This document shows, one piece after another, positions 21,044 to 31,612 of a DNA stretch of 64,000 nt (its first letter is position 1; every line of letters starts with the position of its first letter). The notes beneath the pieces were generated by a model, which did no database searches, was not told the origin of the DNA, and saw only the letters and a list, made by a program, of their open reading frames with translations. Origin of the DNA: Gracilariopsis chorda. Lineage: Eukaryota > Rhodophyta > Florideophyceae > Gracilariales > Gracilariaceae. Made by a program: the position numbers and the translations under genes. The stretch is from assembly GCA_003194525.1 (NCBI GenBank), contig NBIV01000019.1, forward strand, positions 372,001-436,000. Direction: 5' to 3'.

Positions 21044-24000
21044 GTGCTGATCGATGGCACTGAAGGATGGGCCATGGTCGAGTCTGGGGCTACGTCGACG
21101 TTTATATCAACCGATTTTGTTCAGGATCATGGCAGTGCGGCACAAGAGGTCTCGGGTAACATCCGTGACGGTCGAGGTAAACTGATGTCAGAACGTAAGG
21201 GAGTAGTCAATGTCACCGTAAGGAATGGAAAACGGATGGTTGGTTGCTGTGATAGCGGAGGTGATGCAGATGCCGCCAAGACGGGACTTGATAGTCGGAC
21301 TCCTGCACTTTTCGGCGTTCGGATATTCCATCGGCTGACTCCCGCAGGCAGTCAACACGTCAACTGACGAACAACAACCAACACCAGACCTGGTACAGAA
21401 TTTTATTGAATCACCGAAAGAGCAGTCCAACAAGCCAGAGAGCATCTCAGATGAAGTTGCACAGACCCTAGAGCGAAACCAGCAGATTCCGTTTTCGGCA
21501 CGATGCATTCATCTTCTGGCCGTGCTACGTGTGAACCCAACCAATACATCACCTATACGGAGCCGTGTGAAATTTGTGTCCAGAAAGGACGAGGAGCGCG
21601 TACACGCCGAAATCAGCAGATGGCTGAAAGCCAAGGTAATCGATTCAGCACCGGTAGACTGCGCTAACTTCTTTCCAATCCTCAGCGTACCTAAGAAAGA
21701 TGGTACTGGAAACAAGTTCGACGTTCGACCATACATTGATCTCCGCCATCTTAACCCAATCTTACCGGATTCAGACTCCCCATTTCCCAGCGTGCAGGAC
21801 ATCTTAGACTCAGTTGGGTCGGTAACAGGAGCCAGCGCCGTCTACACGACTCTGGATATCAGAGACGGCTACTTTCGCTTCCCAATTCCCAAAGAGGATA
21901 GGAACTTTATAACCTTTCGGTGGAGAGGCATTCATTACCGAATGTGCGCAGCACCGTTTGGAATCAAGACGATGTCTGCCAAGTTTCAACAACTTATGGA
22001 CAAGATATTTGGAGAAGTACCTCATGTTAAACTATACATTGACGACAGAATCATGTTTTCGAGTGGCATGGCCGACCATACCGAGCACGTCAAGCAAGCT
22101 GTGGAAAGGCTCACTGAGTAGAACATCCCTATCAGAATGGACAAGCGCCGTTTCGGGCAGAAGAAGGTACATTTACTCGGATTCGTTGTCAGTGGGAGCG
22201 CAATTCAGAAAGACCCAACCAAGATGGTGGCAATTGCCAACTGGGAACGACCGCAAACCACCAAACAGCTCTTAAGCTTTCTCGGCGCGGCTAATTACTA
22301 CCACAAGTTCATACCACGTTTTTGTCATCTGTCAAAACCACTGGATGCTGCTCGCAGGAAGAGAAGGGCCCTCGAATGGACGTCGGAAATGGAAGACTCG
22401 TTTGTGGAGATAAGAAGAAAGATGGCAGAGAACACAACATTGGCGTACCCAAATGATGAACAGGACTATGTAGTGGGAACCGACGCCTCGGATTACGGAC
22501 TCTATGCTTGGATAGGGCAAAAGAACGAGAGAAACAACCTTCGTTTCATCGCATTTGCATCGAGAACACTAAGCAGATCGGAAAAAAACTATAGGGCTAC
22601 GAAGAAAGAGTTACTAGCAGTTCTGTGGGCTCTGGAGAAGTTCAAATGCTATCTGCTTGGAACGAAGTTTATTCTATACACTGATCATCGTGCACTGGCC
22701 TATCTGCACACCCAGCGGGCATTTAACCAGATGATAGCCAGATGGTTTGACTGCATTATTCAGTACAACTTCAACGTGGTTCACTTATCGGGTCCCCAAA
22801 ATGACTTGGCTGACGCACTAAGCAGAAAAGTGCCAAATGTAATACTAGCAAACTTTACCGTCTCTCAGCTCGTACGAGACAAGAAGTCCCCGGCCACTGA
22901 GGGGGAGAGGCGCTCGCTTGTCAAACATGCGCATTCATTTGGTCACTTTGGAGAGATGGAAGTATTTAACAAGCTCTGGCATGAAGGCTATTGGTGGGAC
23001 GCCATACGAAGAGATATCAAGAAGGTAACGGGGCTCTGCGTTGCTTGTCTTCGCTACAACATTCAAAAGCGATGATTTCACCCAATGAAGTCAATAGTGG
23101 GCGACCTTCCATGGGACCACATCGCTATAGACCTGATTACGTCTCTACTGGTGTCCGACAGTGGACACAACACTCTTTTGACCATCGTGTGCCTGATGAC
23201 AAAGTTTGCTATACTAGTCCCGTTTTGCAACAAAGAAATGGAAAGTGTAGCTCGCGCGCTTTGGGAAGTGCTCTCAATCTTCAAAGTACCGAAAATAATC
23301 CAATCCGACAATGGCGCTGAGTTCGTGAACAAACTCATCGAAGAGCTCACGAAGCTGAACGGGATTGAGCACGGCACAATATCTCCGTATAATTCGCGCA
23401 CCAATGGGGCAGCTGAGCGCGTAAATCGCACAGTGGAAACCATTTTGCTGAAAGAACTCGACGGTGCTACTCATCGATGGGAAGAGTATGTTCACTACGT
23501 ATAGCTAGCACATAATTGCAAGGTCGCAGCGCTGACGGGCTCAACGCCATTCTCTCTGATGTTTGGGAGAACCAGGAATGGATTTGAGAGTTACGGAAGT
23601 ACAAAAAAAAAACGAAGCTAAGCCTCGAACTGTGGAAGAAACACCAAGACAATGTTACGAAGAATGTATTACCCGCGGTAACCGATCGAGTCAAGAATAC
23701 AAAGGAAAAAGACGAAAGATTATTTAACGGGAATCGGCGCGTAATTAGCAAGGATGCGTTTCCCCGTGGTGCGAAGGTTATGATGCGAGATGTTACTAAG
23801 GAATCCAAGTAAGACGCCAGATACGAAATACCATTGACTGCTGTATGGAAGAATCGTGGTGGCACATATGTGTTGCCCGATGAGTTGGGTCTTTTAAAGA
23901 GAACAGTTCCTCCGGATCACCTTAAGGTTATTGATCGTAAGAATGGCAAAGCTGTCGTTGAAGAAGACACGTATGTGATCAAGACAATGACTAATCATCG

Positions 24001-24163
24001 TGTTGGAAAGAAGGGCAAAATGAGTTATTTTGTCGTCTGGAAGAACACGAACATAGATCCAGGCTGGGACCCGGTTGAGAACTTTGACGATGTCGATGCT
24101 ATCCGGCAATACAGGAAATCGGTCCGCCCTACGCGTACCGCGAAGCGAACCGCGAAGAACTGA
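21044..24163 (+). pseudogene. G2 pol: protease, RT, RNase H, integrase, chromodomain
   Basis: Protease segment near 21044-21130 reads WAMVESGATSTFIS, with Glu in place of the catalytic Asp. RT at 21522-22300 has LDIRDGYFRFP and YIDDRIMFS. RNase H (GTDASDYGLYAW, TDHRALAYL, NDLADALSR) runs to about 22840. The integrase zinc region (HSFGHFG ... CVACLRY) and core (IAIDLITSLL, QSDNGAEFVN, NSRTNGAAERVNR) end near 23500. A chromodomain (YVIKTMTNHRVGKKGKMSYF ... WDPVENFDD) lies at 23966-24110. Breaks: TAG 22119-22121, TGA 23073-23075, TAG 23502-23504, frameshift at a ten-A run 23603-23612, and TAA 23810-23812. The gag-protease junction (20785-21043) is also disrupted. Confidence 0.9.
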
Positions 24164-24164
24164 C

Positions 24165-24175
24165 CTGGAGGGGGT
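24165..24175 (+). promoter_or_regulatory. Polypurine tract of G2
   Basis: A G-rich run (tggagggggt) directly before the 3' LTR, in the position where plus-strand cDNA synthesis is primed. Confidence 0.6.
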
Positions 24176-24177
24176 GA

Positions 24178-24519
24178 TGTCCTGCTGACAAAATGACAGG
24201 AGCAACGACCGACACTACCGACAGTGAAACTGTCAGTGATTAAGTTGTATTTGCATCTTAATGCAACTTTAGATCGTAGTGCTGATGAAGTCATACTTGT
24301 CCGTGAGTTTAGTGCTGATGGAACTATAGCTGTTCTTTCTAGCATTATTTTAAGTGTTTAGCATCACTGTACGTGTTACTACGCTGTGCAATAAGAAATT
24401 ATGTAGTAGGAGAGGCCCCAAAGCACTATTTAAACGCTCACCGGACGCCCAGTAAAGCCAAAAAGAACCGGCAGGTGTCTGATTGAACTCAAGCGCCTCC
24501 CTCCGTCGGCTTCAAAGCA
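24178..24519 (+). repeat. 3' LTR of G2
   Basis: 342 bp from TGTC to CA. The right target copy TCCTT is at 24520-24524; beyond it the G1 RNase H sequence resumes on the minus strand. Confidence 0.92.
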
Positions 24520-24524
24520 TCCTT

Positions 24525-26692
24525 CTTTTTCAGGTACTGACCAGTTCTAGGTTGATCCAGAGAATACTCCTGAAAGAAAACAGAGAAGTTCATGTCTCTG
24601 CTTTTCGATTGTATGTGATCGGTCTTCCGTTGATACTTGTGCGAGGATAGCAGCCTAATGAGTATCTGATGCGTTTGTAAAAATACATAAGTTCTGCTCA
24701 TTTTTTGGAAAACCGAGCTTTACAGAAGCAATGAGTTGATCCTTGATGTCTGCGAAAGCTGCATCATGAATTGCGCCCCACGAGTGGTGATGGAAAGCTT
24801 TTGTGGTGCTTGCTTGGTGCGTTTTCCAACCTTCTTGCAACACGATTCGAGCAAGTCGTGCAGGGGAGCGATGCGCGGTGAGTACGCAGGAATCGAGTTA
24901 CTCATCCAGTTGGTTGTGCAAATAAACCGTTGTCGTTCATTAGCGAGAGTAGGCTTCTGCATTGAGACGAGTGATTCGAAATGCCTAGGGTGGTATTGAA
25001 TGTCGTCCTTGGAGATTTCACGTCCACAGAAGTGTACTGTGGTGGCGAATAGGGTCCGTTTCTCAGCATGAATCTTGAGCCTAAGTTCGCTACACACCTG
25101 TAGGAATGACTTGATGTTATCCAGCAACTCTTTTTTATTGGTTGCGTAGAATAAGAAATCATAGAGCCACTGTAGCATCTTGTCGACCCGACCATCGCAC
25201 TTATGCTGCAGTACTGCTTGAAAATGATTGCCAGCGTCAACTCCGCCTTGAAGGAGACCGCGTGATAAGTAGAAACCGATCGGAGATTGGATCGACAGCA
25301 TCTCTTCAGACTCCGGTGCGAGAGGTACTTGCCAGTACCCGTGTACGAGGTCCAAATGGCCGAAGCATACACTACCGGAGATGTCCTGGAACTTAGAAAC
25401 CAGGTGAGGCATCGCCGGTTGAATAGGTACAGTCCTGACATTTGCCCCACGGAGGTCTACAGTGAGTCGGAGGGTTGAGGAACCGGGTTTCGGTACGGCG
25501 AGAGCTGGGGTTGCCCATCGAGCGGAAGGATTGTTGTATATAGCGCCGATTGACTCCAGTTCTCGTACTGTATTTATGATGAACTCGCACTGTTGTGGAG
25601 CGTATCGTCTTTGGGGAGACCGATTTGGTTTGCAGTTGTCTGCAGGAGTAATGACGAGAGGTGGAACGTTAGCGGGAGGATCTGGACCGAGTTTGATACG
25701 AAATACATCTCTGTATTTAGGAAAATCTTGATGCAATTGAGTCCTTGATCTGACATTCCATTGTTTTTTGCTTCCTCGATACGGTTCTTGAAAGCCTTGT
25801 TGATTTCTTTATCTGAAGCCTTACCTATGCCAGCTGCGAGGCATTCAGGTAGTTTGATAGGATGGCAATCAGCGTCCACGTAGGAGAGTCCCTTATATCT
25901 CGCGGTAGCGAGCTTGATCTTGCGTAGATCAATTTCCCCTACGTGCTTATCATGGATAAGTGGGTGCACTCGGCGCAAACTTTCGGATAAATCGAAACCG
26001 ATTGTGTTTAGAAATGGTCGACCCAATAGGATTTCGTCCATTCCATTGTCACCCATGATGAAATCGACACCGTGGACTCTAACGGGAACGTTAGAACCAA
26101 GGAGTGAAATTGTGAAGTTGAGTTTGACCTTTGCTGACGAGGCAAATTTCGTCTGATCAGATTTGAATGCGCCCAGCAATTCAATCGGCTCTTCGAATGG
26201 TTTGATCTCCAAAGACGGCTTTGCCTTCCTGACCTTGTCAAAGGTTGACGCGTCGATGCCATTGAAATAAGAGCCAGAGTCACCAAGGACCGTTTCGAAC
26301 ACAGTGTTCTCAATTTAAATCCGGAAACGTCCTTGTTCTGTTGGAGGTTGGGTGTCTCCGGATTCAGGCTGTCAATTGACAGTTTAACGTCTTAGCGTTT
26401 TGGTTTTATAATGTTTGTCTAACAGTTCCGTTTTCCGATCGTCAGAGGTGTGTGGACAGTCTTTGAGAGGATGCCTTTCAGTGCAATCCTTGATCATGGT
26501 CATGTGTATCTTTTCTGTATGATACCTGTTAGCATCGTTGACTTTGTTCTTGTATGTCTCGTATTCGGTTTCGAACTTGATCAAAGACGGTTGGTCTACC
26601 AGCTTCAGCATTGGTGGTGTAACGAGAGCAATCACGCCATAGTTGCTTGCGGATGCCATGATAACACCTGCCCGATGTGCGGTACCCAGCAC
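24525..26692 (-). pseudogene. G1 gag fragment, protease, RT and RNase H start
   Basis: 26692-26384 is a short gag-like start (KLVDQPSLIKFETEYETYK); the rest of gag appears deleted. 26302-25574 holds a protease-like domain (VLGDSGSYFNGI, DEILLGRPFL) that runs out of frame near 25745. RT at 25736-24720 has the ARWATPALAVPKPG, LDLVHGYWQVPL and GREISKDDIQYHP segments; its active site reads WLYDFLFYA, with Tyr replacing the first catalytic Asp. RNase H starts at about 24690 (FTNASDTH), with TAG codons in the DTH-AAI and GST-NWS segments where Trp is expected. The left end stops at the G2 insertion. Confidence 0.85.
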
Positions 26693-26846
26693 TCTTACTC
26701 TTCGGAGAAGTCAAAGTGCTTTGTTGACCAGTCTTGGAATCACAGTAGATGGTCTCGGAAAGAAAAGGGAATAAGATCGTAGACGTAGGCAAGGAGAAGG
26801 CGGAGCGGTGAGGAAAGGGAAAGGTAGAAAAGGAGGAATGCACAAC

Positions 26847-27158
26847 GAAAGGCAGAGAGGAAGGCACACCCAAGATCCGGAACTGTTGATGCTTGGATTA
26901 TCGGTACAGCGAGACCGTCCCGGCTTTTATATGGTCTGCCCGTCGGCTAGGTCTTTAGAAAAGTCCCCGCAGACGACTGTAGAATGGCTAGTTTGTACTG
27001 TACTGTATCCTAACTAGATCAAAAGCTTTTGTGTCATAAAGCACGTGGTGTTCACTGGCAAACACACAGCTACTCTGTGAACGTGGCCACGCTGAATGGG
27101 GTTTGCGGTATGCTACGATGACATGGCGTAAATGCCGACGGTGATGCCTGACACAACA
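26847..27158 (-). repeat. 5' LTR of G1
   Basis: Matches 11695-12006 over about 312 bp with many substitutions. On the minus strand it begins TGTTGTGTCAGGC. The inner edge near 26847 is approximate and no primer-binding site is obvious. Confidence 0.75.
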
Positions 27159-27428
27159 AGCAGCAGCTATTGAAGCCTGTGAGGACCATCGAGATTGCAC
27201 TGGTGCTGGTGCGGGTTTCCACACAAATAGATGAGACTTCAGATGCAATTGCCAAAGCACACTCAAAAACATGCCCCCTGCTAACGGCGCCGCCCTACTT
27301 CGTCAGCTAGCTTCTGCATCAACTCCCGGTATTCTTAGACGCCAACCATGGCATTAGCCTCTTGTGTTTCCTCTTTGAATCTCGGGCTATGTCGCGAATG
27401 CCACCGCGCACTCAACAAAGCCAATAGC
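27159..27428. other. Short spacer between G1 and the pogo-type transposon
   Basis: No gene, motif or repeat partner recognised. It ends in TA, used as the transposon target. Confidence 0.6.
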
Positions 27429-27430
27429 TA

Positions 27431-27455
27431 CAGGTAAACACTGTTATTAGTGTGG
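27431..27455 (+). repeat. Left terminal inverted repeat of the pogo-type element
   Basis: About 25 bp, perfect complement of 29459-29483; followed by palindromic ttagtgtggtccacactaa. Confidence 0.93.
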
Positions 27456-27610
27456 TCCACACTAATCAAGAAGCCTCGATTTGGGGCGGGGTCACAACAA
27501 TTAGTGTGGACCACACTATATTCTAACCCACACTAATTCCAGGTAGAAACAAATAGTGTGGACCACACTAATTTATGCTCACACAAATACTGTTGACAGA
27601 ATGACTGCCT

Positions 27611-29428
27611 TCAAGTGCTACTGCCAACTACTTCTCCATTAGAGTTTTCCCTATACTTGCCGATTATAGCTTGCAGTGATGGGAACAGTTGCCGTTCTTC
27701 CCACTGCCCATTCAAGTTACACAATAGTCCGCATCTTATCATCGCTTTTCTCGCATATGTAACACCTTCAGAGTCACGCATCGCACTAACAGCCCTGGTA
27801 GATTTTGCAGCAAGCTTAAGGAAGTGTCTTTTGCCTGGATTAGGCTTTCCAGAAGCACGTGGTCCGTCCACCCACATACCATTCTGTAGCATGCTCATCT
27901 TAAAATAATCCCACTCATGTCTCCAGTATGTCTTGAATTTCTGAATTACAAAACTGTCCGCAGGCTGAACTAAATGCGTCGCATTGCACGGAAAGAATCT
28001 AATTTCCGTGTTACTCTGAGACAGTGCATCCCGTACTTCATCAGTTAGAGCATGCGTATTCACTTTGTCTATAAAAAGAACTCGCTTGCGGCCGTTCGGT
28101 AGAGGTCTAAACACTCTTTTCTCTCGTACCCATTCCAAGAAAACACGTTTGTCCATCCACGCTTTAGGCCCGGTTCGATAAACCACACCGGGCACATCGT
28201 CCGTGAGACCCCGTATAGGGTAATTCTTGTCCACGTTCTTGAATATAAGCATCGGCATCTCAAGTCCTGCGTTTACTCCTCCGGATATCAACACCATCAT
28301 AGTAATACCGTCGTCACCAGACACCACATCAGTATAGCGTACACCTTTGTCTCCAATAAGCGCGAGTGTCTTATGATTGTCCATATTTATACAAAAGTGT
28401 GTTTCATCTGCATTGTACACGTCTTCATCACGAAGGGACTTAGATTGAAAATCTCTGGCCAGCTGGCCCAGATGGTAGGCTACTTCGCGTTCTATTTGTT
28501 CCTGCTTCGCAGGAGAAACCATCAGTTTCCCGCACTGTGCCCTGCTAACGATATGCGATTTCTCCATGAACGATTGGATCCACCGACAAGATATCCTGTC
28601 CTATATCAGACAATTACTTCGACAGTCCAACAATGTCTTGTGGTAAACACCCTCCGTCTTGCTTGCAATTAAGTTCAACGCTAATCGTCGGAGCAGCCGA
28701 GCATTGAACTTCACACCCGCCTTTCTCATGCGATTAAATTCATCAAACATGTCGTTCTGTAACGCCTGTACCCAGGGCAAAACATGACGACCTCTTCCAG
28801 CTTTCGCCCTGCAGTAGTGGCGCTTGACCCCGTTCTTAGTTGCTTTAACGAACGAAATGTCACTGTTTTTACTGGTGCGGTTGTGTCCATTCACTAGCGT
28901 AGTGCGCTGTTTCCAATACCTGCTTGCACGCTGCACGTTGGCCTTGTAGCTCCCACGAAACCACTGTGGAAACTTGGTAACTGCTCGAGTAGTAATACGA
29001 GATTCGCCTTCTATATCAGCGTTTTCAATCATCCATTTGGCGATAACTGCCCTGTTTGTATGAGTCAATACATGTGGGGATCGCTTGGTTTTGATGTTGT
29101 CATTATTGATGCAGTTGGGATTAGAAGGAATGACAGGGGCCTGAATAGTATCGTCTCTATTGTTGGCCGGCGATAGTGCTTGCGGTTGAGAATCTGCCGG
29201 ATTCTTTGCATGTGAGGCCATGCGTTGAAAGGCAGACAGAAGTGGTGAGGCATATAGCGACATCGTAGGAGATGCACGACTGGTCTCGCGACAATTTCTG
29301 GAAGTGTTTTTGGCGCCTCTTGGGGTTCGTATGGTGATATCCGCTGCAGTTGCCGCCAAAAGAAGCTCTTTGTCTACACTAATATCGTGAGAGAACGCCA
29401 GTGGCACACGGAAAATACTGTGGTCCAC
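27611..29428 (-). pseudogene. Pogo/Jerky-type transposase with one internal stop
   Basis: ATG at 29428. The reading frame is open for 275 codons to a TAG at 28603-28601, then continues in the same frame without any other lesion to the stop at 27611. Full length would be about 605 residues. The first part has the variable N-terminus and helix-turn-helix/CENP-B-like region (ITTRAVTKFPQWFRGSYKAN). The second has catalytic YNADETHF (Asp1), VLFIDKVNTH (Asp2) and HLVQPADSFVIQKFK (Asp3). A single TAG makes this the least damaged DNA transposase here. Whether it is a null mutation or is read through cannot be told from one copy. Confidence 0.9.
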
Positions 29429-29458
29429 ACTAATACTGTGTCGACACTAATTTCTAAC

Positions 29459-29483
29459 CCACACTAATAACAGTGTTTACCTG
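29459..29483 (-). repeat. Right terminal inverted repeat of the pogo-type element
   Basis: Complement of 27431-27455; the TA copy is at 29484-29485. Confidence 0.93.
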
Positions 29484-30052
29484 TACCTTTAATCTAGAGA
29501 GATACGTCTGCTCGTCCTTGCTGTTCTGTTTCAAGTACAGTGCGCAACAGCCGTCAATATAATCAGAGCTTGCATCGTCGATCACTTTTCATATGCATAT
29601 CTCGTTTTGTATGTGGGCTCACATCATATCGAGCGCAGAAGGAAGAATATGTTGAGTTTTCAGTTCCGAAGGTTATCCTTGTACTTTCCTAGTGAGTTGA
29701 TCTGTGCGAAGGGTCATACAGCAGTTATGAAACTGTTTTTCAGGCTCGTTCTGATCCTCGTCATGTCACGGTCCCTGTTTCAATAAGAGACCGGTGGCAA
29801 TACGACGCAGATTTCGTAGCCACTTCTCATTGGGTGCATGCAGAAATAAACAGAACGCCAGCTCGCTAGAATTTTGGCGCAAATTTAGTAGTCTTCAGAA
29901 ATTGCCCGTCAAACTACATTGCCAATTATTGGCGCTAGTGCACCAACCGAAACCCCTTCACTTCCACCGCTGTGTGGAATAGAAAACGCAGCTTGTATGA
30001 GCTTTTAGGGTCTAAAGTGAGCCTTCCATCCTCCACATACCGTCTCGCAACC

Positions 30053-30244
30053 ATGGCACAAGCTAGTACTCCGTCACCTTTACCACCTTGTTCTCTATCT
30101 CAGCCACCAACCCCGACGGCAGTTGCCGATGCTGCACCATCTAAGACGTCTCCAAAAAAGGCTACTAAAGGTCACTCTGGTGCTCCGAACTACAGCAAAA
30201 TGAACGTCACTGCTCCGCTAGACATTATCTGTGCCATGAGCTAG
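30053..30244 (+). CDS. Short hypothetical ORF, Pro/Ser/Thr-rich
   Basis: A 63-residue frame from ATG 30053 to TAG 30244, open further upstream to 29972. It has a low-complexity Pro/Ser/Thr start, a KTSPKKATKGH basic patch and an end NYSKMNVTAPLDIICAM that faintly resembles the start of Myb-like domains found in some TE-associated proteins. Probably a truncated fragment. No function is claimed. Confidence 0.25.
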   Translation: MAQASTPSPLPPCSLSQPPTPTAVADAAPSKTSPKKATKGHSGAPNYSKMNVTAPLDIICAMS

Positions 30245-30473
30245 AATGCGCTGTCGCAGTGTCGTTTGGTGGCTTAAGTCAGGATGTAGAAGACCATGGA
30301 GTGTGTGGTCAGCAGAGTTGTGCCAGCAGTTTTTGTGGTTGCGGCGTTTGAATAAAAGGTGTGAGCACGCCAGGGTAGTTGAGTACAAAGCGACACAAGC
30401 CGCTACCGCCACTCTCTGAGATCTTGAGTGCATTCTTTGTTGAGTTTCGTTCGGAGGAGGTTTGGCAGACGGA

Positions 30474-30518
30474 TTGGCGATCAGAATGGACCCTCGGAGG
30501 GTCCATTTTGATCGCCAA
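30474..30518. repeat. Near-perfect 22-bp-arm palindrome
   Basis: Arms 30474-30495 and 30497-30518 with a single central base and one mismatch. Each arm runs from ttggcgatca to ggaccctc. Transcribed, it would fold into a long hairpin. It may be a foldback joint of a small DNA element. No gene is attached. Confidence 0.9.
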
Positions 30519-30539
30519 ATCTGAGATACAGCCGGCCAA

Positions 30540-30763
30540 ATTTGAGCGACTTTATCTATATTTATTGGCTCATATTTGACCAGAAGGCCAACTGGTAATT
30601 CCTGCATACACCCATTGTAATCGGCCACGTTCGGAACGCTCACCACTCCAGATGTGCAGATTTTCTCGTTGGTTGGGTGGAATGAAACGCATGTGACGAA
30701 GTCATCATATTTGTGCAGCCAGACTTTTAGCCCACTTCTCAAACGTGAGCTCCATCTGCCCAC
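30540..30763 (-). pseudogene. Possible piggyBac-like transposase fragment
   Basis: The minus-strand frame contains LKVWLHKYDDFVTCVSFHP, a TSGVVSVPNV segment and ADYNGCM. This resembles the segment of piggyBac-type transposases where a VPxxxxDYNxxM motif precedes the conserved GVD. Only this short piece is recognisable, and Cys/Trp-rich C-terminal motifs are missing. Confidence 0.35.
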
Positions 30764-31367
30764 CGCGCCCAGTCTCAGCGACTGCTACTCAAGCAAATAC
30801 GCACTCTGCCGCCGCCTTCGTCCCTTCTCTCCCTGTGCGTGGTGCGCTGCTCCAAAAACAGCCTTTCCCTCGACACTGAGCCATGCGTCTTTCGAATAGA
30901 CCACCCAAAGCGTTCTAACTGCAACTTCATACACCCGGATGACTTCATCACGCGCGAATAAGCTACTTCTTTTTAATTCTTTGCCTGCAAACATTGTCCT
31001 TATTGCAGGATTGGAGACTTTCAACCTCTCCACCTACAAGGAAACGCGACTAGTTGCAGATTCGTTTGGAATAGCCCTTTACGAGCTCATTGAGTCCTAT
31101 GTATGAAGAAAGAATTAGCGATTGCAAAAAGCATTAGATGGCCCTGATGTTGTATTTTGCAGCCTACTATTTGTCTACGACCATGTCGAATGGCTTAAAA
31201 AGCACATCAATCAAAACTCCAACGTCTTGTTGTTTGAGAGTGCCCTCGCGTTGATGTCTGTCACCAAAGTAAGATCTCTTCAAATGAAAAGAACCACGTC
31301 AAAGAGAGATAGCTCCAAGAGCGGTATGCCAAAGACGCTGAAACTTGTTCTACAGGAGCTTGGACTG

Positions 31368-31612
31368 TGTTGGTAGTGACTTCCTATTGGTTCTATTGCC
31401 CTTTCGGGATTCTAGAGCCTCCTTTATATTGATTTGATTAACTCAAAACCTCGCTAAAGTAGTTAATCTCACAGTAGCTTCTAACGCGAGGAGCTACAAA
31501 TATCTACTACTTGACATATTACGAAACACTGAATTGTTTCGTAATCTCTGACACAACACAATTCCATGTTGTCTTACGACAGAACTGTCAGGCTCGCGCA
31601 ATCATTTCATCA
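31368..31612 (-). repeat. 3' LTR of C2
   Basis: 245 bp; pairs with 35765-36009. The outer target copy GACTG is at 31363-31367. Confidence 0.94.

Larger units (their letters stand above)
13866..24519 (+). mobile_element. Ty3/gypsy chromovirus G2, itself split by copia C1
   Basis: 342-bp LTRs at both ends begin TGTC; the right one ends in CA. A 5-bp target duplication TCCTT sits at 13861-13865 and 24520-24524, inside the RNase H of G1. Internal order is gag, protease, RT, RNase H, integrase and a C-terminal chromodomain, which identifies a chromovirus. Without C1 and its duplication the element is 5999 bp. Its pol has only a few lesions, so it was recently active compared with G1. Confidence 0.92.
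11695..27158 (-). mobile_element. Ty3/gypsy element G1, split by G2
   Basis: Two LTR-like repeats of about 312 bp, at 11695-12006 and 26847-27158, flank minus-strand gypsy domains. Reading from the right: gag start, protease, RT and RNase H N-terminus at 26692-24525; then, after the G2 insertion (13866-24519), RNase H C-terminus, zinc-binding HHCC region and integrase at 13865-12191. Removing G2 and one target duplication leaves about 4.8 kb. The two halves resume in the same RNase H domain across the insertion, showing one original element. No outer target duplication was found. Multiple stops and frameshifts make it inactive. Confidence 0.85.
27431..29483 (-). mobile_element. Pogo/Jerky-type DNA transposon with complete ends
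   Basis: A 2053-bp element flanked by TA at 27429-27430 and 29484-29485. The terminal inverted repeat starts CAGGTAAACACTGTTATTAG and is about 25 bp, perfect by eye. Several further copies of a TAGTGTGG / CCACACTA motif crowd both subterminal regions (27450-27590 and 29420-29470). One transposase gene fills the interior. TA duplication and a DDE_1 (CENP-B/Jerky-like) transposase place it in the Tc1-mariner/pogo superfamily. Confidence 0.93.

Noticed and set aside
27431..27595. Repeated octamers as a CRISPR-like array
   Set aside because: Irregular spacing, palindromic, in a eukaryotic transposon end with a mirrored set at the other end.
31122..31376. Short 84-codon frame as an independent gene
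   Set aside because: It is the first part of the chelatase relic; the last two codons read into the copia LTR.
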